Assembly (NCBI GenBank): GCA_023957315.1
Contig: JAMLHE010000020.1
Span: forward strand, 1-43,878
Length of the DNA stretch: 43,878 nucleotides
Direction of reading: 5' to 3'
Origin: Candidatus Kapaibacterium sp.
GTDB taxonomy: Bacteria; Bacteroidota; Ignavibacteria; Kapaibacteriales; UBA2268
The position numbers and the translations under genes are program-made. The notes under the pieces were generated by a model, which did not search any database, had not been told where the DNA came from, and was given only the letters and a program-made list of their open reading frames with translations. This document shows, piece by piece, positions 38,035 to 43,878 of this stretch; within the stretch, counting starts at the first letter, position 1; every line of letters begins with the position of its first letter.

Positions 38035-38784
38035 ATGCTTGATACACCACAAAAACGGCTGAAATGGTTCATAGATACTCGATTTGAGAGGCAAAATAAA
38101 TTTGCTGAAAAAATGGAGATGTCAACCGGAGACGTGCCAAAATATACCAAACCGGGTGGAAGTGTTCTTTCATCACCCGAAAAAGTCAAGAAATTACTTG
38201 ACATGGGATTAAATCTTAACTGGTATTTTACCGGAGTAGGTGATTCGTTACTTAATCCTGATTCCGAAGCAGAAATCCCCTCAAACGATGCTGATTTGCA
38301 ACAGCAAATTAACTCGCTCCGGAGAACCGTAAATGATTTGAAAGAGTTCGTCCAGGAAGCCAAAGCTCCACCTGCCGAAATCAATCTGATCGGAACCTGC
38401 TTAAGCAAAGAAAAAGCAAATGAACGGCTAAAAGAGTTCATTAAGGAATATTATAACAACAACATTGCCTCAATTGCTCGCGTGATGGACGTTGCAAGGC
38501 AATCAATATCCTTATATCTTAACAAAGATGCCTCGATTGGGAACAAATTCTTGGAAAGAATAGAGCAGGCAGGAGCAAATCCACTATGGATTGAGTACGG
38601 AATTGGACCGATGAGAAATGAAATGGACATTGAACAACTCAAACAAACTCCTAAAGCGGAAGAAGCCGAAATAAGCACTTCAGATTGGTCATCTGTTAAA
38701 AATCTTGAATCATTATCAAAACAACAATTGATTGAACTATCCGAAAACATTAACAAATTAGTAATAACACATGATGAACATTAA
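38035..38784 (+). CDS. Tandem-HTH regulator (repressor without peptidase domain)
   Basis: The 249-residue protein has two HTH domains separated by a coiled coil: residues about 5-78 (KFAEKMEMSTGDVPKY, then LNLNWYFTGVGDSLL) and about 135-190 (IASIARVMDVARQSISLYLN, then PLWIEYGIGPM). Each ends in the W-x2-x-G-x-G type motif seen in this repressor class. No S24 peptidase domain is fused. The next gene, overlapping by 14 bases, supplies an S24 peptidase alone. Together they look like a split CI-type repressor. Confidence 0.75.
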   Translation: MLDTPQKRLKWFIDTRFERQNKFAEKMEMSTGDVPKYTKPGGSVLSSPEKVKKLLDMGLNLNWYFTGVGDSLLNPDSEAEIPSNDADLQQQINSLRRTVNDLKEFVQEAKAPPAEINLIGTCLSKEKANERLKEFIKEYYNNNIASIARVMDVARQSISLYLNKDASIGNKFLERIEQAGANPLWIEYGIGPMRNEMDIEQLKQTPKAEEAEISTSDWSSVKNLESLSKQQLIELSENINKLVITHDEH

Positions 38785-39193
38785 CAAAGATTACGAATTA
38801 GTAGAAAATAATCCTACAAAAATTGCTTCCGTTGTCAGCTGTCCAAGCTGTGGTGATGGAACACCATTTTTTGACGGCACCGAAGACGAATATGTCCCCT
38901 CAGACTTTATAAAAAGCCTCAAAAAGCCTTATATTGTGAAAATCCATGGCGATTCCATGTCTCCAACACTCATAAAAGGAGACAAACTTATTATAGATGT
39001 AGATGTTCCTGTTTTACACAACGATATTTGCGCCGTTTTGCATAACTCTGCTTTCCATGTTAAACGATTTTACCGGAATAATTTCAGCGTGTACCTCAAA
39101 AGTGATAACGAAGCTTACGACCCCATCAAAATTGCAGCAGATGATGAGCTGCATATACTTGGAAAAGCAGTTTCACTAATGCGTGAATTTTAA
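38771..39193 (+). CDS. UmuD/LexA-like S24 autopeptidase
   Basis: This 140-residue protein is the size of UmuD. It has a Cys-Gly pair at 27-28 (CPSCGDG), the type of bond UmuD cleaves. The nucleophile Ser62 lies in HGDSMSPTLIKGDK and the catalytic Lys98 in HVKRFY, both close to UmuD Ser60 and Lys97. No HTH is present. It overlaps the tandem-HTH gene by 14 bases, so it may be the damage-sensing half of the phage repressor. RecA-stimulated self-cleavage is inferred. Confidence 0.82.
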   Translation: MMNINKDYELVENNPTKIASVVSCPSCGDGTPFFDGTEDEYVPSDFIKSLKKPYIVKIHGDSMSPTLIKGDKLIIDVDVPVLHNDICAVLHNSAFHVKRFYRNNFSVYLKSDNEAYDPIKIAADDELHILGKAVSLMREF

Positions 39194-39197
39194 AATT

Positions 39198-40265
39198 ATG
39201 CCCAGATATGTCAAGCCTTCTGAAAATCGGTGGTTGCATCCTACTTATCGCAAAGCATACTGCTTTAATCGAAATGGTTATGTGCATACCTGTGTAAATT
39301 CGCATAGACAAGCGACGAGTATCGAATGGCTTCCCAAAAACAAAAGAGCCGCAATGGAAATCTTGCGGACACGAATAGATAGATGGTTTTATCCGACAGC
39401 TGATGTAAGCGATACAAACAATGTCAGCGAATTAACCATTGAGCATTTACTCGAACGTTTTCATCGCGACAAGATAATCAAGCTCAATGCTGAAACTCAG
39501 AAGCAATATATGATTGTGTATAAGCAGTTTTTTACCGAAAACTTCTATCTTGAAGAAGTGGATAAAATCCGGGCGCATGTTTACGCGATTATTCAAGGTC
39601 TGGACTTGGCACAAAATACCATCTGGAAGCGGATGCAACGATTGAGAAAACTATTTGCATATGCAATAGAGCTCGAATGGATGACTCGAAATCCTATTAC
39701 AAAGTCAATGGTGCCGGGATATGAGCATAAAACTGTTGAGATTTGCAGCGAAGAAGTAATTTATGAAGTCATCAACTATTTCAAAACTCGAAACTATGCT
39801 ATGACTTTGATGATTGAATTTGCTTATTTGACAGCTATGCGAATACAGGAGATTATAGATTTGAATTGGAGTGATATTCACCTTGACAAAGGTTACTTTG
39901 TGATACACGGCAAAGGGGATAGAGACAGGATTTTTCCGGTCAAATACTTTCCGCGTGCAATAGAGATTCTCGAAGAGTCAAAGAGTATGGGTAACTTTAA
40001 GTTTGTTACTTGGACATCACAGCAGTATCCACAACGTACTCTCCAAGACGGGCTTGTGCAAATGTCAAAAGAGCTTAAAAAGAAATATCCACGAGTCACA
40101 TTTCACATACTCCGCAAGTCTGCAATAAACAAGTGGAGAAAACTGGGAATTGACCCCGAAGCAAGGAATGCGATGAGTGGACATACTCGCGTTGTTGAAA
40201 CTCAATTCTATCTTGCTGACCCGGACATCAACTTTTTCGAACATAAATTAACTGCTCTGGAGTAA
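39198..40265 (+). CDS. Tyrosine-type site-specific integrase
   Basis: Start is uncertain: GTG at 39183 overlaps the previous gene, and ATG at 39198 gives 355 residues. The catalytic domain (about 175-345) has Arg215 in TAMRIQEI, His303 and Arg306 in FHILRKSA, His329 in SGHTRVVETQ and Tyr338 in QFYL. The full R-H-R-H-Y set is present. The N-terminal part is an arm/core-binding domain. It is the last phage gene before chromosomal-looking genes, so the attachment site probably lies just downstream. Confidence 0.9.
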   Translation: MPRYVKPSENRWLHPTYRKAYCFNRNGYVHTCVNSHRQATSIEWLPKNKRAAMEILRTRIDRWFYPTADVSDTNNVSELTIEHLLERFHRDKIIKLNAETQKQYMIVYKQFFTENFYLEEVDKIRAHVYAIIQGLDLAQNTIWKRMQRLRKLFAYAIELEWMTRNPITKSMVPGYEHKTVEICSEEVIYEVINYFKTRNYAMTLMIEFAYLTAMRIQEIIDLNWSDIHLDKGYFVIHGKGDRDRIFPVKYFPRAIEILEESKSMGNFKFVTWTSQQYPQRTLQDGLVQMSKELKKKYPRVTFHILRKSAINKWRKLGIDPEARNAMSGHTRVVETQFYLADPDINFFEHKLTALE

Positions 40266-40267
40266 TT

Positions 40268-40402
40268 ATGCCGGATTATTACAACAATGGTCATTACACG
40301 CTCGTTCCAAACTTTTACTGTAGAAAAGCAGGGGGTACTCCAATATTCTACGGATACACTTGTGAATTGAGCGATTGCTGCTTTCTTCTATTTGTGAATT
40401 GA
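40268..40402 (+). CDS. Small Cys-containing ORF after the integrase (att vicinity)
   Basis: This 44-codon ORF starts 2 bases after the integrase stop and has four Cys residues (FYCRKAGG, YTCELSDCCF). TTGTGAATTGA occurs twice near its end (first copy about 40353-40363, second 40392-40402). There is no ribosome site. It may be a small protein or a remnant of the integration target; the attachment core would be expected about here. Confidence 0.3.
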   Translation: MPDYYNNGHYTLVPNFYCRKAGGTPIFYGYTCELSDCCFLLFVN

Positions 40403-40450
40403 AATGCTTAAAAATTTATAATGTCTCGAAGGTTTGAATATTTATTTCAA

Positions 40451-40663
40451 TCATATCATCTCCCATGCTTTTTTAGTGAAATATCCAATTTGCTCGCCCT
40501 CCACCAAGTAGAGTATATTGTCGCAGCCGTCCAGTTCGAGTTCGGCACCGGATACTGCTCCGTCAATGGCATATTCGAATGGATAGTTCGGTTGTGATGC
40601 AACTCGAACCTCCATATCATCATCCAGGTTTTCTAAAATCTCTTTCAATTCACTTACTCTCAT
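40451..40663 (-). CDS. Conserved small hypothetical protein of mobile DNA
   Basis: The 70-residue protein starts MRVSELKEILENLDDDMEVR and contains SQPNYPFEYAIDGAV. This pattern recurs, from memory, in small proteins on plasmids and islands. It has its own promoter with the same form as those of the amidoligase island. It lies between the integrase and the defence genes. Function unknown. Confidence 0.6.
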   Translation of the reverse strand: MRVSELKEILENLDDDMEVRVASQPNYPFEYAIDGAVSGAELELDGCDNILYLVEGEQIGYFTKKAWEMI

Positions 40664-40707
40664 CTCAAATCCCTATTCAATATTTGTAAATGTCACTTCT
40701 GTTGATA

Positions 40708-40740
40708 CTAATGTAATCCATTAACCTTACACACGCAAGT
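40708..40740 (-). promoter_or_regulatory. Promoter of the 70-residue protein gene
   Basis: On the minus strand it reads ACTTGC, 18 bases, TTACATTAG, ending 45 bases from the ATG. It also shares the 16-bp sequence ACACACGCAAGTTATA (40729-40744) with 16664-16679. Confidence 0.65.
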
Positions 40741-40877
40741 TATATTCTGCTATTTTGGATTATTTTTTAAGAATTATTTAATTCATTAAAATTGAAAATT
40801 TTAATTGCCGTAATAATTTATTTGGTCAAAATGTTTATATTAGTATCATCTTTTATTAACAATAAGCATAAAAAGTA

Positions 40878-41249
40878 ATGGAAAACAAAAAAGTAATTTT
40901 CGTAGCCTTCGCCATGGAAGATGAAAGACAACGAGACTTTTTGAAAGGACAATCCCTTAACACTAAATCACCTTTCGAATATATAGATATGTCTGTAAAA
41001 GATGCATATGATGATGATTGGAAAGCAAGAGTGAGAACAAGGATTAAACGCTCTGACGGCGTAATTGTTCTTGTAAGTAAAAATTCACTTAATTCCAGTG
41101 GGCAGAAGTGGGAAATAAAATGTGCAAAAGAAGAAATGAAAAGAGTAATGGGAATTTATGCATATAAAGATGACAGAACTAATCTTGAAGGTGTCAAAAC
41201 TAATGTCTGGACTTGGGAAACCATTGCTGACTTTATTAACAGTTTGTAA
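40878..41249 (+). CDS. thsB: TIR-like protein (ThsB-type, MTH538 family)
   Basis: The 123-residue protein has a TIR-like fold of the MTH538/DUF1863 type. Strand A with [16 protein letters not shown] is followed by a helical part, [16 protein letters not shown], and [12 protein letters not shown] with candidate catalytic Glu79 (by analogy with ThsB WE motifs). Such proteins make cyclic ADP-ribose-type signals from NAD when phage is sensed (established for Thoeris). The next gene is a caspase-like protease 8 bases downstream, the combination known as type IV Thoeris. Assignment good, product identity inferred. Confidence 0.8.
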   Translation: MENKKVIFVAFAMEDERQRDFLKGQSLNTKSPFEYIDMSVKDAYDDDWKARVRTRIKRSDGVIVLVSKNSLNSSGQKWEIKCAKEEMKRVMGIYAYKDDRTNLEGVKTNVWTWETIADFINSL

Positions 41250-41257
41250 TAAAAAAC

Positions 41258-42232
41258 ATGAAAAAAGCGCTTATAGTAGGAATAAACTACTATGCCAATC
41301 ATCCACTTCTTACGGGTTGTGTGAACGATGCATATGAAGTAAAGTCTGTATTAGAACGTAACGGTGACGGTTCGCCAAACTTTGGCTGCAAATTAACGAC
41401 ATCATCGGGTCCTAGTGAAAGTATTAGTCGGGCATCTCTCAAAGACAACATTGAACAACTATTTAAGACAGATGCTCAAATAGTTTTATTTTATTTTGCG
41501 GGACATGGGTCTATTGAAGGAACAGGTGGATATCTTATAACATCAGAGTCAAAACGTCCAGACGATGGTGTTTCTTTGAACGACATATTAACACTTGCTA
41601 ACGATTCGCCCGCAGCAAACAAAATAATAATACTTGATAGCTGTCATTCAGGTATTGCAGGTTCAATGCCATCAGGGAACCAACATGCCACTCTTTCAGA
41701 AGGTTTGACTGTATTAACAGCCTCAACTAAAGACCAATATGCATCTGAAGAAAATGGGAGTGGTATATTTACTAATCTTTTAGTAGATGCATTAAGTGGT
41801 AGTGCAGCAAATTTAACTGGTGATATTACTCCAGGTAGCATTTATGCTCATATTGACCAATCATTAGGTGCTTGGGAACAAAGACCTGTTTTTAAAACAA
41901 ATGTAAAAGCGTTTGTTTCATTAAGAAGTGTAAACCCGGCAATACCACTTGATGAATTAAGACGAATTTCAGAGTTATTTCCTAACCCTGGATTTCAATT
42001 CAAACTTGACCCAACATATGAGCCTGAGGAGAAGGGTAGAGATGAAGGGATGCCTTTACCAATTCCCGAAAACACAAGAATATTTGCTCTTCTTCAAAAA
42101 TACAATAGACTCAATTTGTTAGTTCCCCATGAAGCACCACACATGTGGCACGCCGCTATGGAATCAAAATCTTGTCGTTTAACAGCACTCGGAGAGCATT
42201 ACAGACGCCTTGCAGCCAAAGGAAGGATATGA
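41258..42232 (+). CDS. thsA: Caspase-like protease (type IV Thoeris effector)
   Basis: Residues 1-220 of this 324-residue protein are a peptidase C14 domain: [10 protein letters not shown], then FYFAGHG with His83, and ILDSCHSG with Cys129, the catalytic dyad. Residues about 225-324 are a separate C-terminal domain with [19 protein letters not shown] and a basic end, perhaps the signal-sensing part. In type IV Thoeris, TIR-made N7-cADPR switches on such a protease to degrade cell proteins and stop phage. Only two genes are present, as in the known system. Confidence 0.82.
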   Translation: MKKALIVGINYYANHPLLTGCVNDAYEVKSVLERNGDGSPNFGCKLTTSSGPSESISRASLKDNIEQLFKTDAQIVLFYFAGHGSIEGTGGYLITSESKRPDDGVSLNDILTLANDSPAANKIIILDSCHSGIAGSMPSGNQHATLSEGLTVLTASTKDQYASEENGSGIFTNLLVDALSGSAANLTGDITPGSIYAHIDQSLGAWEQRPVFKTNVKAFVSLRSVNPAIPLDELRRISELFPNPGFQFKLDPTYEPEEKGRDEGMPLPIPENTRIFALLQKYNRLNLLVPHEAPHMWHAAMESKSCRLTALGEHYRRLAAKGRI

Positions 42233-42267
42233 GAAAAAAAGCTAAATATTAATTAACTACATTGGGA

Positions 42268-43734
42268 TTATGATATCTCTGCTATTTTTGTGCTTCTCTC
42301 GATGTATTCAATCGCACTTTTTTCATTGATTTCAATTGCCATTTCTACAGCTTTTTTAGCAACTTCCAAAAGATGTTCGGATTGCTTTTTGAGCTTGAAA
42401 CTTTCTTCAACTAACTCAGCAATTTCAAGTTGCTTATCTAAAGCAATTATAGGAACAATCACGTTTTCAATTTCACTAACTCGCCAATGTAGAATAATAG
42501 AACCACCAGCATCTCGCTCCGCTTGCATTTGAACTAATTTTGAATTCAAGGCAAGGGTTAAGTATTCAGGTATGATTTTGGTCTTGTCTTTGATTGTTAA
42601 ATGCAGTATTGCACCGGAAGTAATAAAGTCAGCATCTTTTCTAAGCATGTATGCTGTTCCAACACTACCGTCTTTAGAGAACAGTATGGTTTCCTTTTTA
42701 GGTTTCAGTCCTTTGATTAGTTCAGCGTTTTCTTTGCAGAACTCATCTGTTAAATATTTATCTGGTGTTGAAAGTCCGAATTTGTTATAATCAGACACAC
42801 GAATAAAAGGCAAACCTACTTCAGAATAATGAACCGAACCCGGTTCAATTGACTTTTTGATTTTTACAATATCGACAAGGCGGTCATAATTAGTTGATTT
42901 GATACGCTCAACAACTTGCTCGTATTTGATTTGATAATACTCCGCATCTAAACGTCCGGAACTACCAAAGGATTCTGAAAAGTTTTTGACGTTCACAGGT
43001 TCATGAAATACTTGAAAATCTTTTAAGTCAAGAGTGTCTAAAAGCAGGTTTTCTGCTTGAGTATAGGTTTGTAGAGAAAGTAAACGGTAAGCATAAGCTT
43101 GATTGTAAATAACTTTAATGTTTGATTGAAAAGCATCGGTTAAAATCGGAATTTCAAACTGTTTAATTTTTTCCAAAGCTAAAACTGGTTGAGAATTACC
43201 TGCTCGAAATCTTTTAGTTTGGAATTCTCCATATTTTGAATTTAAAAAAACCGATAAATATTCCGAAGAGAGTAATTCATTTGGTCTTACGATAGCAACA
43301 GACCGGGGGATATTGGCAGGGAAAAGATGTTTTTCAGCTTTTGCACTATATCCAGCATAAGCGCCTACTGAATATATCAGCACGTCATTTTCTTTTAAAT
43401 GGGCTCTGGTATTTCGTCTATCTTGCTTTTCAGAAATGGTTTTGAAATTGCCATTTTGAATATAATTCGGTTTAATGAATTCAGCGGTTATATATTTTAT
43501 TATAGAATTATCATCCCAATCAGGCGAACCATGTTCTCCATCAGTAATGTAGGAAATATCTCCAAGAGGTAAGTATTTCAGCTTTCTTATTTCCGTAGAC
43601 ATTCTAATAAATTCAGATAAAAAATATTCAGAAGATAAATCTCCGAAATTTTCTAACTCACTCTTTAGGAGTATGCTTATTTCAAGCCCTTCCAACAAAG
43701 CCTTGTATTTGGCTTCATCGAAGGGCTGTTTCAA
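42268..43734 (-). CDS. hsdS: Type I restriction-modification specificity subunit
   Basis: The 488-residue protein has two target-recognition domains, each ending in a helical spacer: residues about 55-200 (YITDGEHGSPDWDD, SVGAYAGYSAKAEK) and about 290-430 (LPFIRVSDYNKFGL, LFSKDGSVGTAYML). The C-terminal conserved helix carries EIAELVEESFKLKKQSEHLL. The start is the TTG at 43734, which overlaps the hsdM stop in the run TTTTTTTTGA. HsdS guides the HsdM/HsdR complex to its DNA site. It converges with the caspase gene. Confidence 0.88.
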   Translation of the reverse strand: MKQPFDEAKYKALLEGLEISILLKSELENFGDLSSEYFLSEFIRMSTEIRKLKYLPLGDISYITDGEHGSPDWDDNSIIKYITAEFIKPNYIQNGNFKTISEKQDRRNTRAHLKENDVLIYSVGAYAGYSAKAEKHLFPANIPRSVAIVRPNELLSSEYLSVFLNSKYGEFQTKRFRAGNSQPVLALEKIKQFEIPILTDAFQSNIKVIYNQAYAYRLLSLQTYTQAENLLLDTLDLKDFQVFHEPVNVKNFSESFGSSGRLDAEYYQIKYEQVVERIKSTNYDRLVDIVKIKKSIEPGSVHYSEVGLPFIRVSDYNKFGLSTPDKYLTDEFCKENAELIKGLKPKKETILFSKDGSVGTAYMLRKDADFITSGAILHLTIKDKTKIIPEYLTLALNSKLVQMQAERDAGGSIILHWRVSEIENVIVPIIALDKQLEIAELVEESFKLKKQSEHLLEVAKKAVEMAIEINEKSAIEYIERSTKIAEIS

Positions 43735-43878
43735 AAAAAACTTAGTTGCTCTTTTTTGGCAAATTCTGCGAAAGCTTCAGCAATGCCGTCCTTGGTTAAG
43801 CCGTCATGATTGAAAAGGTCGTGTTTTACTATCAAATGCCCGTGCGAATCGAGTACCGGCTGCCCTAAACTGTCTTTA
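43731..43878 (-). CDS. hsdM: C-terminal end of the type I methyltransferase subunit (partial)
   Basis: The open frame comes in from the right window edge and ends at TGA (43731-43733). The 48 visible residues contain GQPVLDSHGHLIVKHDLFN and a final AFAEFAKKEQLSFF, matching the C-terminal end of HsdM proteins. It overlaps the hsdS start at the T8 run. The gene's main part is outside the window. Confidence 0.75.
   Translation of the reverse strand, partial: KDSLGQPVLDSHGHLIVKHDLFNHDGLTKDGIAEAFAEFAKKEQLSFF

Noticed and set aside
40266..40450. A tRNA gene as integration target
   Set aside because: No cloverleaf or tRNA-like arms found next to the integrase. The attachment core cannot be set without the left end of the prophage.
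43731..43734. A true single-frame HsdM-HsdS fusion
   Set aside because: Counting the T run gives eight Ts and an in-frame TGA, so the genes are separate unless frameshifting or a run-length change occurs.

Overview
The window is mostly an integrated tailed phage (about positions 1 to 40400) followed by about 3.5 kb of chromosomal or island DNA carrying defence genes. The DNA is AT-rich. Five promoter-like sites share the form TTGC-N18-TTA[CA][AG]TT[AT]G, which fits the Bacteroidetes-type -33/-7 promoter (TTG / TAnnTTTG). Together with several Bacteroidetes-style phage proteins this suggests a host in the Bacteroidetes/Chlorobi/Ignavibacteria (FCB) group; the species cannot be named from the sequence alone. 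No transposase, tRNA, rRNA or CRISPR array was seen.

Layout. (1) 1-9178, minus strand: late operon running leftwards from a ClpP-like head protease with a nested scaffold, through the major capsid protein, Mu gp35/gp36/gp37-like proteins, a lysis region (membrane proteins and a CHAP+RlpA endolysin), and fibre or decoration proteins ending in a repeat protein cut by the window edge. Tail sheath, tube and tape-measure genes are not present and probably lie to the left. (2) 9190-9388: divergent late promoter region with eight 12-bp tandem repeats. (3) 9389-15349, plus strand: ParB-methyltransferase fusion, terminase small and large subunits, Mu gp29-like portal, gpF-like and gpG-like morphogenesis proteins. 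(4) 15364-17154: a moron-like island with an amidoligase, two small proteins, and two divergent promoters of identical design around a 21-bp inverted repeat. (5) 17229-35432, minus strand: a long, tightly packed early/middle operon. Read from its promoter at 35571 it encodes RHH/HTH regulators, a recombination module (PD-(D/E)XK exonuclease, coiled-coil protein, SSB-like protein), a DnaQ-like exonuclease, a pol-X-like nucleotidyltransferase, HNH, MazG-like, a DUF1937-DnaA-tail fusion, a D5 primase-helicase, an origin-like non-coding block, an SNF2 helicase, a lipoprotein nuclease, VRR-NUC and a Mor-like activator. (6) 35475-40265, plus strand: immunity region with an HTH repressor, two lipoproteins, a Bro-N antirepressor, a tandem-HTH regulator, a UmuD/LexA-like peptidase and a tyrosine integrase. 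(7) 40451-43878: a small conserved protein, a TIR + caspase-like pair matching type IV Thoeris, and type I restriction hsdS with the end of hsdM.

How it works together (inference). The repressor(s) would hold the early promoter at 35539-35571, where an inverted repeat overlaps the -7 element. Damage-induced self-cleavage of the separate S24 peptidase would be one route to induction. Early genes replicate the genome from the primase region. The Mor-like protein at the end of the early operon is a candidate activator of the divergent late promoters, with the 12-bp repeats as possible binding sites. The head genes are Mu-like, but replication and integration are of the D5-primase/tyrosine-recombinase type, so the phage is a mosaic and not a transposing phage.
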